Shown here piece after piece: positions 1 to 8,000 of a stretch of 37,136 nucleotides of DNA; position 1 is the first letter of the stretch, and each line of letters starts with the position of its first letter. This DNA is from Cyclobacteriaceae bacterium (GTDB lineage: Bacteria; Bacteroidota; Bacteroidia; Cytophagales; Cyclobacteriaceae). Below the pieces are notes generated by a model. The model searched no databases. It was not told the origin of the DNA and saw only the letters and a program-made list of their open reading frames with translations. A program made the position numbers and the translations under genes. The stretch spans positions 1-37,136 of the forward strand of contig JAFIEV010000018.1 in NCBI GenBank assembly GCA_020832305.1, in the 5' to 3' direction.

Positions 1-68
1 CTACTGTGGAGCGCTACAACGAACTGTTGCCGATGGAGTATAAATATGCTTTTTTGAAAAAGAATTAA
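1..68 (+). CDS. C-terminal end of an unknown protein (partial)
   Basis: Frame 3 reads through from the window edge to a TAA at 66-68 and gives about 21 residues ending in MEYKYAFLKKN. The other two plus frames also stop inside this stretch, so coding is inferred mainly from its position just upstream of a strong terminator at 134-172. The tail is basic and carries no recognisable motif, so no function can be assigned. The 5' part of the gene lies outside the window. Confidence 0.4.
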   Translation, partial: TVERYNELLPMEYKYAFLKKN

Positions 69-133
69 TAAAAAGCAAAGTCTGAAGATGCGGCATGATT
101 AAAAGAAAATAAAGCCTGCATCTTTGGTTCTGT

Positions 134-172
134 AAAAAAAAAGGAAGGCAAGAGATTGCCTTCCTTTTTTTT
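134..172. terminator. Strong intrinsic terminator, probably bidirectional
   Basis: A perfect 9-bp stem (GGAAGGCAA at 143-151, TTGCCTTCC at 156-164) closes a GAGA tetraloop. It is followed by eight T and preceded by a run of A, so it can work on both strands. It ends the partial plus-strand gene at the window edge and could also stop minus-strand transcription coming from asnA. Confidence 0.85.
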
Positions 173-303
173 GAGTTTTCCATTTCAAAAGTGAATCTAT
201 AAAGCATTGAAAGGCCATATTTATCTTCAAATAACAGCCGAAATAATTATCTTGTTGCCTGCCCCGGCAATAAAAAACATCGGGATAAGAGAAGATTTTG
301 TGA

Positions 304-1341
304 TTAGATCAAATGTATATCGTGTTTAGCGCAAAGTTTTCGCATTTCGTCTGGCCAAATGCTCGATTGTACTTCACCAATGTGGGCTTTACGCAATAAA
401 ATCATACATAACCGCGATTGACCTATTCCGCCCCCCATAGATTGTGGCAAGGTTCCTTTGAGCAGGCGCTTATGGAAAAACAAATCGCTTCGATGTTCCT
501 GGCCAGTGAGTTGCAATTGATGTTTCAGTGCATTTTTATCTACTCTGATACCCATAGAAGAAACTTCAATGGACCGGTTGAGCAGAGGATACCAGAGTAA
601 AATATCGCCATTTAATCCATTTAATCCATCTTCGTTTGTAGATGACCAGTCATCGTAATCCGGAGCCCGGCCATCATGTACCTGGCCATGACTGAGTTGA
701 TGGCCAATACCTGTAATAAAAACAGCGCCTTTTTCTTTTGCGATGGCATGCTCTCTTTGTTTTGGGCTCAGGTTGGGGTAAAGTTGCAGAAGCTCTTCAC
801 TATGAATAAAATAAATTTCATCAGGAAGCATTGGTTCAAGTTCTCCGAATTCTTCAAAAACTGCAAATTCAGTTTTCTTAATCGCTTCATAAATAAGTCG
901 CACGGTTTCTTTGAGGATTTTCAGGTTGCGATCATCAGGGCTTATCACTTTCTCCCAGTCCCATTGATCTACATAAACTGAATGGATATTGTCGAGGTCT
1001 TCATCTGGCCTGAGGGCATTCATGTCGGTATACAGTCCGTAAGGCTTTTGTATGCAAAGTTCAGAAAGCATAAGGCGCTTCCACTTGGCCAGTGAATGCA
1101 CTACTTCGGCCCTTTGGTCATTTAAACCTTTTACCGGAAAAGAAACTGGTCTTTCTATGCCATTGAGGTCATCGTTGATGCCGGTACCACTCATCACAAT
1201 CATTGGAGCAGTCACCCTACGCAGGTTCAGATATTCCGCAAGGGCATCTTCAAAGTAATCTTTAACCATTTTAATGGCTTTTTCTGTGGTTTCGAGATCC
1301 AGTATGTTAAAGTAGCCATCTGGTAGTATTAGGTTTTTCAT
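304..1341 (-). CDS. asnA: Aspartate--ammonia ligase (asparagine synthetase A)
   Basis: The product is a cytoplasmic enzyme that makes asparagine from aspartate, ATP and free ammonia. The 345-residue protein fits the AsnA family, a class II aminoacyl-tRNA-synthetase-like fold of about 330-345 residues. Family-typical stretches include VHSLAKWKR, the SVYVDQWDWE region, GIGHQLSHG and the C-terminal GGGIGQSRL motif followed by HIGEVQ. I chose the ATG at 1339-1341; an in-frame GTG two codons upstream (1345-1347) could add two residues. No Shine-Dalgarno is visible, as is common in Bacteroidota. The gene stands alone, about 190 bases from the end of an amidohydrolase gene that could release ammonia; a functional link is only a guess. 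Confidence 0.95.
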   Translation of the reverse strand: MKNLILPDGYFNILDLETTEKAIKMVKDYFEDALAEYLNLRRVTAPMIVMSGTGINDDLNGIERPVSFPVKGLNDQRAEVVHSLAKWKRLMLSELCIQKPYGLYTDMNALRPDEDLDNIHSVYVDQWDWEKVISPDDRNLKILKETVRLIYEAIKKTEFAVFEEFGELEPMLPDEIYFIHSEELLQLYPNLSPKQREHAIAKEKGAVFITGIGHQLSHGQVHDGRAPDYDDWSSTNEDGLNGLNGDILLWYPLLNRSIEVSSMGIRVDKNALKHQLQLTGQEHRSDLFFHKRLLKGTLPQSMGGGIGQSRLCMILLRKAHIGEVQSSIWPDEMRKLCAKHDIHLI

Positions 1342-1528
1342 CCACACATGTATTTTTGAATCATTTTAACAATAGCAGCGAAATAAATACTTTTTTATAA
1401 TAGTTGGGAATAATTTTTGGAAATATTTAAATACAAGGCTATGAACACCACTTCTCCTGGCTGACTTACCATGTCTTTGTGCCAATAAATGTGGGTGCCA
1501 GATAGAATTGTTGTCAGCGCTTTTATTA

Positions 1529-2485
1529 CTAATTATCAGAAGAGTGTAACCAGGCAACTTTTTGTTCAGGTGTATGTGCCTTACCGAGTATAGAAGCATA
1601 CAATTCGGGCCGCCGTGCATTTTTATAGCGGTAACCACCTGCCAGGGTCAGCTTTTCAGGACTAAGCAGCGCGGTCTGCATTTCATCACCCAGTTTTCTG
1701 CATTCGGCCATAATATCTCCATAAGGATCGATGATCATAGAGCAACCGTTTTTAAGCTGATCATCATCCATGCCAATGGGGTTAGAAAAAACGACGTAGA
1801 TGCCATTATCATAGGCCCTCGATGGCAGCCATTTCATAAGCCATTCCCGTCCTTTGAGACCATCGAATTCCCTGCGAAGTGATGTAGGGTCATGATCTCG
1901 GTTTTTCCAAAGTTTAGGGTCTACAAATCCTGCGCCCGGACGACTTGATGGGGTGCACATCGTTACATGTGGCATAAATATGATCTGAGCTCCCAGCAGG
2001 GTAGTGGCTCTTACATTTTCGATGATATTATTGTCATAGCAAATAAGTATACCACATTTCCAGCCGAATAACTCAAAGACACAATATTGATGGCCGGCTT
2101 GTATATCGGGATGTATAAAAGGGTGTAATTTGTGGTATTTGGCTACAAGGCCCTTTTCATTTACACATATGTAGGCTTTAAAGACTTTATTCTCTTCATT
2201 TTTTTCAAATAGACCGGCCAGTATGGTGATGTTGCAACGCTGCGCAATCTCAATTAACCTTTGAGTGCTCTTTCCTGAGGGTACAAATTCTGCCATGTTT
2301 AACAGTTGTTCTGAGTTGAGTTTTCTGGCAAAAGTATATCCTGTGACAGAGCATTCATGAAAGGCAATTACTTTGGCGCCTTCTGTGGCAGCCATGCTAC
2401 TTAGTTTCTCTATAATGTCAAGATTGTATTCTTTGTCGCCGCTTTTATGTTCGAATTGTGCTGTGGCAACTTTCAGATCATTCAT
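1529..2485 (-). CDS. Carbon-nitrogen hydrolase (nitrilase superfamily amidase)
   Basis: This 318-residue protein has the full nitrilase-superfamily catalytic triad: Glu44 in FHECSVTGY, Lys119 in YHKLHPF and Cys149 in ILICYDNN. The family hydrolyses amide or nitrile C-N bonds through a thioester intermediate. The layout and loop pattern are closest to N-carbamoyl-amino-acid or N-carbamoylputrescine amidases, but the substrate cannot be read from the sequence. No signal peptide is present, so it is expected in the cytoplasm. It starts three bases after the stop codon of the upstream membrane-protein gene, so the two are very likely one transcript. Confidence 0.88.
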   Translation of the reverse strand: MNDLKVATAQFEHKSGDKEYNLDIIEKLSSMAATEGAKVIAFHECSVTGYTFARKLNSEQLLNMAEFVPSGKSTQRLIEIAQRCNITILAGLFEKNEENKVFKAYICVNEKGLVAKYHKLHPFIHPDIQAGHQYCVFELFGWKCGILICYDNNIIENVRATTLLGAQIIFMPHVTMCTPSSRPGAGFVDPKLWKNRDHDPTSLRREFDGLKGREWLMKWLPSRAYDNGIYVVFSNPIGMDDDQLKNGCSMIIDPYGDIMAECRKLGDEMQTALLSPEKLTLAGGYRYKNARRPELYASILGKAHTPEQKVAWLHSSDN

Positions 2486-2488
2486 ATA

Positions 2489-2968
2489 TTATTCGTTCAT
2501 GTTGATTTCTGCTCTTTCCTCGGGGCTCAGTTCCAGATCGGTAGCCACTTTAAAGGATGTGGGTTTGTGCATCAGAAAAATTAAAATAATAAGGCCTGCC
2601 AACAGATAGTAAGCAATGTTTTCAGTAAGCATATACACTACGATGGCCAATAGCGCCGGTGCTTCCAGGATACCGTTTTTGATAAGCTGGGCAGATTGGA
2701 ATCCGGATATTTTCTTTGCCAGCGTGTCTCTGTTTTTGGCGCTGCTGATTTGATTCTTATAGAGAAACTGGGCCAGAAAAATTGACCCCAATCCAAAGGC
2801 TGGAATAACGATGCGAAAAACATTGTCTAAATCGGCTGCCGGCGCTGTTTCAGTGGTTGCTGTAAGAAAATATATGAGCAACATAAACATGACCAGAAAC
2901 AAAAGCATTACCCAATGGATGGTTATGATGATTTGTATTTGTTTTTGCGCGTGTGTGGTAGAGTTCAT
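2489..2968 (-). CDS. Small four-helix membrane protein of unknown function
   Basis: The 159-residue protein has about four hydrophobic helices (roughly residues 14-36, 48-68, 98-115 and 117-135) and a short acidic cytoplasmic tail rich in Glu. No catalytic motif or known domain is recognised. It is the first gene of a two-gene unit, with the nitrilase-family gene starting three bases after its stop. That spacing suggests co-expression, but says nothing firm about function. The ATG start is the first in frame and gives a sensible polar N-terminus before helix 1. Confidence 0.8.
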   Translation of the reverse strand: MNSTTHAQKQIQIIITIHWVMLLFLVMFMLLIYFLTATTETAPAADLDNVFRIVIPAFGLGSIFLAQFLYKNQISSAKNRDTLAKKISGFQSAQLIKNGILEAPALLAIVVYMLTENIAYYLLAGLIILIFLMHKPTSFKVATDLELSPEERAEINMNE

Positions 2969-3097
2969 GTGTCAAATTGTATTTATTAGCTATTGCAAGT
3001 TGATTTAATTGTGATCAATGTAAAAAAAGATTTGAAACATGTAAAAATAATCATGACAATTAGACTAAATTAATATTGGACACAAACAATTTCGCAT

Positions 3098-3127
3098 AAA
3101 AAAAGACCTCTGAAAAGAGGCCTTTTT
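3098..3127 (-). terminator. Intrinsic terminator of the Gfo/Idh/MocA gene
   Basis: A 7-bp stem (3105-3111 with 3116-3122, one G-T pair) closes a four-base loop. On the minus strand it is followed by seven T. It lies 27 bases after the stop codon of the oxidoreductase gene. The plus strand also has five T after the stem, so it may stop both directions. Confidence 0.75.
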
Positions 3128-3153
3128 GTAAAAATATGTTCATTTAAAGTGGG

Positions 3154-4359
3154 TCATACTTTATATTCGCTTTTCCAGCTTTGTCTTTCGCGGGTATCAA
3201 TGGTTTTATTGGCCAGGTAAACAGCTATAGAAGCGTTTGCGCCAGTTTTTACATCAGAAATTGGGCTTTTACCTGTTTGCACGCTTTCGACGAAGTCCAT
3301 CAGCGCTTGTTTTGAAGGATCTGCGTGTTCAACCTTTACAGGAACAGCGCCAGTAGCTTCCATCCAATTAGATGTGGCACCACTTACGCCATCGACCAGC
3401 CCCATTTCCTTTTTAAGTTCTGCTTCCGGAAAAATGGCAGCGCTGTCAGGCTTTATTACGATCGTAGCTTTATCACCCAATACCTTGATCTGATAACCTT
3501 CGTAGGCATTGGCGGTAAGGCAGGTAAAAGTCGCTTTAATACCACCTGGATAATCAAAGATCACCCGTACATTATCCATGGTTTCGCGACCATCTTTCCA
3601 GTAATCAATACCTCCAGAACCTACAACACTGGTTGGTACAGCGTTTGTTACCCAGTTTACAAAGTCGATTTGATGGGAAGATAATTCAGCCAGCAGACCG
3701 CCTGAATATTCTTTGTACATGCGCCAGTTGATGAGTCTTTCAAACTGCGGATCGGGAACGGGTCTTCTCCAGTTGCCATTTCGGTTCCATTGGCACTCAA
3801 AACCGGTTACTTTTCCAATATGCCCTTCTTTGATGATTTCAACCACCTTGTAGTACAGTCTGGAACTATGATATTGGTGACCGGTTTGGAATATTTTATT
3901 GAATTTTTCTGCTTTTTTCACCATGTCCAATGCCTGGTCGATGTTGAAGGCCATAGTTTTTTCACAATAGATGTGTTTATTGGCATCCATAGCATCCAGC
4001 GCCATTTTATGGTGCATAGAAAGAGGAGTGGCGATCAATACGGCGTCCAGTCTTTTATCGTCCAGAACCTGTCGGTAATCGGTGTAAGCTTTGGCTTTCT
4101 TATCGGCTACTTCCATTGCACTGTCCAAACGGAAAGGAATTACATCACAACATGCCATCAACCTTAGTTGGGGTATATCTTTCATAACCATACCCAAACC
4201 TTTTCCACGGTCTCCTGTTCCGATGATTCCAATATTGATAACATCATTTGCAGAGACCCTTGGATTTGCGTTGGAAAGATGGTGCATTCCTAAAAATAAT
4301 CCTGAAGCCGCCATACTACCGGTAGCTAAAAAGGCCCTTCTGTTCAACTTGCTGCTCAT
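3154..4359 (-). CDS. Exported Gfo/Idh/MocA-family oxidoreductase
   Basis: This 401-residue NAD(P)-dependent sugar dehydrogenase-type protein carries a twin-arginine signal (RR at residues 7-8, NRRAFLATG), so it is probably exported folded to the periplasm. The Rossmann motif GIIGTGDRG sits at about 44-52. The usual EKP motif of the family reads EKT (133-135), a substitution at a position that normally helps place the cofactor. The catalytic-region His229 (SSHQID) is present. The substrate is likely a sugar, cyclitol or glycoside, but is not determined. The gene is monocistronic with its own terminator; a weak -7-like AACCTTTG lies upstream at 4422-4429. Confidence 0.9.
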   Translation of the reverse strand: MSSKLNRRAFLATGSMAASGLFLGMHHLSNANPRVSANDVINIGIIGTGDRGKGLGMVMKDIPQLRLMACCDVIPFRLDSAMEVADKKAKAYTDYRQVLDDKRLDAVLIATPLSMHHKMALDAMDANKHIYCEKTMAFNIDQALDMVKKAEKFNKIFQTGHQYHSSRLYYKVVEIIKEGHIGKVTGFECQWNRNGNWRRPVPDPQFERLINWRMYKEYSGGLLAELSSHQIDFVNWVTNAVPTSVVGSGGIDYWKDGRETMDNVRVIFDYPGGIKATFTCLTANAYEGYQIKVLGDKATIVIKPDSAAIFPEAELKKEMGLVDGVSGATSNWMEATGAVPVKVEHADPSKQALMDFVESVQTGKSPISDVKTGANASIAVYLANKTIDTRERQSWKSEYKV

Positions 4360-4540
4360 TTTAAAATTTCTATTTCGGGTTATTGTAATTAATTTTTATT
4401 GACTTCCTGTTCTTAAACCCACAAAGGTTAAAAAAATTATCATGGATTCCCTATTTATCCCTTGCAATAATGCTGCCATATCCCCGGTCATTATGCGGCT
4501 ACAATATAAAAAAAACTTTTTATAAAATCGTTTGCGGAAC

Positions 4541-4571
4541 TTTAAAATATCATTTTATGTATTTACTTTTG
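4541..4571 (+). promoter_or_regulatory. Probable Bacteroidota-type promoter of tRNA-Leu
   Basis: TACTTTTG at 4564-4571 matches the TAnnTTTG -7 element. A TTTA at 4541-4544, 19 bases upstream, is a one-mismatch -33 element. Transcription would start near 4575-4578, about 25 bases before the tRNA. Confidence 0.5.
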
Positions 4572-4601
4572 CCCACCTGAATAAAAAGTTAATAGAAATT
4601 T

Positions 4602-4685
4602 GCCCAGATGGCGGAATTGGTAGACGCGCTAGTTTCAGGGACTAGTGGCCGCATGGCTGTGCAGGTTCGACTCCTGTTCTGGGTA
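4602..4685 (+). tRNA. tRNA-Leu (anticodon CAG)
   Basis: The sequence folds as a class II tRNA. The 7-bp acceptor stem pairs 4602-4608 with 4678-4684 (first pair G-T), followed by discriminator A. The D-arm region contains GGTAGAC. The anticodon stem CTAGT/ACTAG carries loop TTCAGGG with anticodon CAG at 4636-4638, which reads CTG codons. A long variable arm and a GTTCGACT T-loop follow. CCA is not encoded. Confidence 0.95.
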
Positions 4686-5415
4686 CTTTTTTAATACTTG
4701 TTATTAAATCTATCATCAGCTACCACATCGAAATTGCCTTTAATCATGGCAACCGCTTTCAGTTAATCATTGAGGTAAGAAAAAACATCCATTTACACGT
4801 ATCGGTGAAAATATCTGAAAGGGGCAGCATTTTCAGTTTTTATTAAAAGTGTTCTGTGGTGGACGGGCACTATGGTGACTGGGGCAGAGCATATATATAT
4901 TACCTCTACACCAATGTTGCGGCCTGTAATAAATTACAATTGCCAGTTTTGATGCTCGTAGAAGTAAACCCTGTAAAGAGCGGCAATCCCATTTTACAGC
5001 CCTCTGTAAGACGGTGGCTTGATGCCCTGAGACCTTATATAGGAGATAGCTGCGCCTCTGTGATGTGTAGTATGGTCATCGATTAGCGAAAGTACCTGGC
5101 TTTTTCCAGGGGTATCAACTTGTTGATGAACAACACCAAAAAAGAAGAGGGGTTGTCAAAAACATCTCATGATGGTTTCTGTCTTCATCGCCACATAACA
5201 CCCGCTCCGTGCTTCCAGGAAAGACATATATTTATGATATTCATTTATTTAAAATGTAATAATGTTACTATCGGCCATTCACAGCCCCGAATGGGGGGCT
5301 TGTTTTTAATGGTCTTTCATTTTCTATCGATAAGTAACTCCGTCTGGGGGAATCCATCTGTTAGCTTGTTTTGGCGCCGGTATGTATCGGGCATTTTTTC
5401 ACAGACAGTCGAATG
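4686..5415. other. 730-base stretch with no convincing gene
   Basis: Nothing here supports a confident gene. A plus-strand frame at 4856-5086 is open for 76 codons from a GTG and looks somewhat protein-like (LPVLMLVEVNP, PSVRRWLDALRPYIG), but it lacks an ATG or a family match, so a decayed gene is possible. A weak terminator-like hairpin (CTGAAA 4815-4820, TTTCAG 4831-4836, then five T) lies 130 bases after the tRNA. A second one (AGCCCC 5283-5288, GGGGCT 5295-5300, then a T-rich tail) lies near the right side. Position just after a tRNA fits an old insertion or decay site, but no integrase or direct repeat was seen. Confidence 0.45.
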
Positions 5416-6327
5416 TCAACTTTCAAGAATCCGGTCCATTCTTTCAGAGATAACCTGTAGCCGCTTGCGGTCGCCGCCATTAACTTCTGCCGACATCCAG
5501 CCACCCTGATAATCGATTTCAGTTAAAGCCTGCATAACAGCCTTCCAATCTATATCACCTTCGAGAAATTCAACGTCAAAACCTTTCCACAGACCTTCTT
5601 CATTTTGTTTTTTACGACTAAATTCTTTGATATCGAGTTTTAGTATTCGGGGCCCCAGAATTCTGATCCATTGTTCAGGCCAGCCGTATCTCAAAATATT
5701 GCCTATATCGAAATACCAGCCTACCATAGGATCATTAAACTGATCGACAAAACGTGCAGCTTCCATAGGGCTAAGAAGGAAATTGTTCCACACGTTTTCA
5801 ATGGCTATTTTCACTCCGGTTTCGTGGGCCCAGGGGATTATTTTTTTTATAGACACTGTCGATCTTTCCCAGGCTTCATCATAGGAGATATTTTCATTCA
5901 CCACGCCGGGCACCAGAAGTACTGTATTACCCCCATAGTCGCGACAATCGTACAAGGAGGTGCGCATCGAATCAATGCATTTCTGCCGGGTTTCCATATC
6001 TGGGTGTGACAGTGGCATACGCCAGTGCAGTGAGTTCACCACGCCGGGCAGTTCAATACCTGAAGCATCACGTGCTTTGAGAATTTCCTTTTTATCGAGT
6101 TCATTGGGGCTGTCGAGTTCTACACCATGAAAGCCAAGATCTCTGATCAATTTAAACTTATCAACAATGCTCAATTCTTCTTTGATCATGCCATATTTCA
6201 GGCTTTTTTTGATGGCGGGTCTATTCGATTTAGCAGGGGAAAAGGCATTTGAAACGCCAGGCAATGAAGCTATTAAGCCTGTGCCAGCCATTGCGGCGGA
6301 TATTTTCAAAAATTCATTTCTGTTCAT
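5416..6327 (-). CDS. TIM-barrel sugar isomerase/epimerase-like protein, exported
   Basis: The 303-residue protein belongs to the xylose-isomerase-like TIM-barrel family (sugar phosphate isomerase/epimerase, AP endonuclease 2 fold). Likely metal-ligand or active-site positions are Glu177 (AIENVW), Asp207 (YFDIGN) and Glu281 (SAEVNGG); Asp232 (LKLDIKEF) occupies a position where many relatives have His. The N-terminus looks like a secretion signal (hydrophobic stretch to about 25, then NAFSP) with a degenerate Tat motif: RN instead of RR. It starts 90 bases after an exported Gfo/Idh/MocA oxidoreductase. In other Bacteroidota such pairs act on keto-sugars or glycosides; the substrate here is unknown. 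Confidence 0.82.
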   Translation of the reverse strand: MNRNEFLKISAAMAGTGLIASLPGVSNAFSPAKSNRPAIKKSLKYGMIKEELSIVDKFKLIRDLGFHGVELDSPNELDKKEILKARDASGIELPGVVNSLHWRMPLSHPDMETRQKCIDSMRTSLYDCRDYGGNTVLLVPGVVNENISYDEAWERSTVSIKKIIPWAHETGVKIAIENVWNNFLLSPMEAARFVDQFNDPMVGWYFDIGNILRYGWPEQWIRILGPRILKLDIKEFSRKKQNEEGLWKGFDVEFLEGDIDWKAVMQALTEIDYQGGWMSAEVNGGDRKRLQVISERMDRILES

Positions 6328-6355
6328 GATGCAGCCAGGGTTTTAAACTGATAAT

Positions 6356-6391
6356 AAAAAGGCCTGCCCGGTAAAAACACAGAGCAAGCCT
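6356..6391 (-). terminator. Terminator between the oxidoreductase and isomerase genes
   Basis: A 10-bp stem (6360-6369 with 6382-6391, perfect apart from two G-T pairs) closes a 12-base loop. On the minus strand it is followed by five T. It lies 26 bases after the stop of the oxidoreductase gene and 29 bases before the next start, so the isomerase depends on read-through or on a promoter I cannot see. Confidence 0.7.
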
Positions 6392-6417
6392 TCTTGCTTT
6401 ATATTGATAAAGATTAA

Positions 6418-7710
6418 TTACAAAAATGGTGTAATACCAGGTCTTGCAATTGCCGGGTCTTCAAACACAGTATTTTGATCTACATAATCGGGTCCGAGTT
6501 TTTCCTGAGAATTAAGGGCCTGATCATAAGTGATTGTTTGACCAGAATAGGCAGCCATTCTTCCTGCGATACCCAGGAGTGTACTTCGCATCATCCATTC
6601 GCCATCGTTCATCGCTTTGCCACTACGAATGGAAGCAAAGAGTTCATCGTGTTCCTGTTGGTACATATCATTGTCTTCACCACGGAACCTCCATTGCTCT
6701 TTCCCTGTAATGGTATGACGGTTTCTTATACAGTCGATCATGGCATGACCTTCTGATCCCATAACTTCTACGGCATAGCTGTTACTGCAATTTTTTTGCT
6801 GGCGGCAGAAGTGAAAACCTTTGGCTCCGTTTTCATATTCATATACTACAGCGAAATGGTCATAAACATTGCCATATTGTTCTTCAATACGACTTTGCCG
6901 GCCACCGGTAGCTGTAATACTCACAGGTTTTACATCGCCAAATGCCCATGACATCATATCTATGCTGTGGATGGCTTGTTCGATGATATGATCACCTGAT
7001 ATCCAGTTGTGGTAAATCCAGTTACGCATTCTCTTCATCATGGAGTTCCAGCCAGGCTGTACATCTCTCCACCAAAGTGCACCTGTGTTATAGGTGTTGT
7101 AAATGGTGTGCACATCACCTACAGCGCCGTCGAGGATTTTGCCAAAGGTTTCTCTTTTAGGTGAGTGGTATCTCCAGCAAAAACCAGAAACGATAGAAAG
7201 ATTTTTCTTTTTAGCTTTTTCAACTGATTCCAAAACCCTTCGAACGCCTGGGGCGTCAACGGCCATTGGCTTTTCGGTAAAAATGTGTTTACCTGCATTA
7301 ACCGCTTTTTCTATATGGTCTGGCCTGAAATTAGGAGGGGTGGCCAGGATGACAACATCTACGTCAGAGTTTAAAATTTTGTCAAAGCCATCAAATCCTA
7401 CGTATCGGTTGGCTTTGTCAACTTTAACTTTATCGGGGTGGTTTTTCAATAAATTTTGATGGGACTCAGTAATGCGATCTTCAAAAATATCTGCCATTGC
7501 CGTGAGCACCACATTTTTATCGGCTTTTAAGGCCTGGTTGGCGGCACCTGTCCCTCTTCCTCCACAGCCGATAAGACCTACTTTAAGTACATTGCTATTG
7601 CTTGGCGAAGCATATAGCGGAATGCCACTGTATAATGGCAGACTTGCCGCCGCTGCAATAGCGCCGGAGGTTTTGATAAAACTCCTCCTGGTATTCCCTC
7701 TTTCTTTCAT
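6418..7710 (-). CDS. Tat-exported Gfo/Idh/MocA-family oxidoreductase
   Basis: The 430-residue enzyme has a clear Tat signal (RR at 8-9, TRRSFIKTSG, hydrophobic core to about 34). A Rossmann motif GLIGCGGRG lies at about 45-53, followed by the family EKP motif (146-148) and the catalytic-region His248 (EQAIHSID). Aromatic-rich loops around 212-236 probably shape the substrate pocket. It should oxidise or reduce a sugar-like compound with bound NAD(P) outside the cytoplasm. The sugar isomerase-like gene follows on the same strand after a terminator hairpin. An imperfect -7-like element (AACCTTTG, 7825-7832) lies about 110 bases upstream. Confidence 0.92.
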   Translation of the reverse strand: MKERGNTRRSFIKTSGAIAAAASLPLYSGIPLYASPSNSNVLKVGLIGCGGRGTGAANQALKADKNVVLTAMADIFEDRITESHQNLLKNHPDKVKVDKANRYVGFDGFDKILNSDVDVVILATPPNFRPDHIEKAVNAGKHIFTEKPMAVDAPGVRRVLESVEKAKKKNLSIVSGFCWRYHSPKRETFGKILDGAVGDVHTIYNTYNTGALWWRDVQPGWNSMMKRMRNWIYHNWISGDHIIEQAIHSIDMMSWAFGDVKPVSITATGGRQSRIEEQYGNVYDHFAVVYEYENGAKGFHFCRQQKNCSNSYAVEVMGSEGHAMIDCIRNRHTITGKEQWRFRGEDNDMYQQEHDELFASIRSGKAMNDGEWMMRSTLLGIAGRMAAYSGQTITYDQALNSQEKLGPDYVDQNTVFEDPAIARPGITPFL

Positions 7711-7962
7711 GATTTGAATTTATGTTGAATTAAATATTTAATTTTATTTAAAGAATCATTTTTACCCTGTATATTACAATAAATTTTAATTAAACGACTA
7801 ATAAACTATTAAAAAAAAATCATGCAAAGGTTTTCTTTCTGTCTTTGAATGTTGATTTAGATTCACCAGCGAATCATAGGCCTTTTCTAAATAAACATTA
7901 AGGTTATTTTTAATTTTAGAACACAAGAATGAGGCCATACTGGTAAATCTGATAGTATTTTT

Positions 7963-7994
7963 TTTAAGTGCTTTAATTTTTAGATTTATATTTG
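7963..7994 (+). promoter_or_regulatory. Probable promoter of the Rrf2 gene, leaderless layout
   Basis: TATATTTG at 7987-7994 is an exact TAnnTTTG -7 element, with a TTTA 20 bases upstream (7963-7966). The start codon is at 8001, only six bases after the element, so the transcript would have almost no 5' leader. Confidence 0.5.
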
Positions 7995-8000
7995 CCAGCT

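Noticed and set aside
4815-4841. Hairpin plus T run after tRNA-Leu
   Set aside because: Six AT-rich pairs with a ten-base loop, 130 bases from the tRNA; kept only as a note in the region entry.
5120-5509. Plus-strand open frame of 129 codons
   Set aside because: It overlaps the end of the isomerase-like gene on the other strand, has a low-complexity, Cys/His/Ser-scattered sequence and no domain-like pattern, so it is treated as a chance frame.
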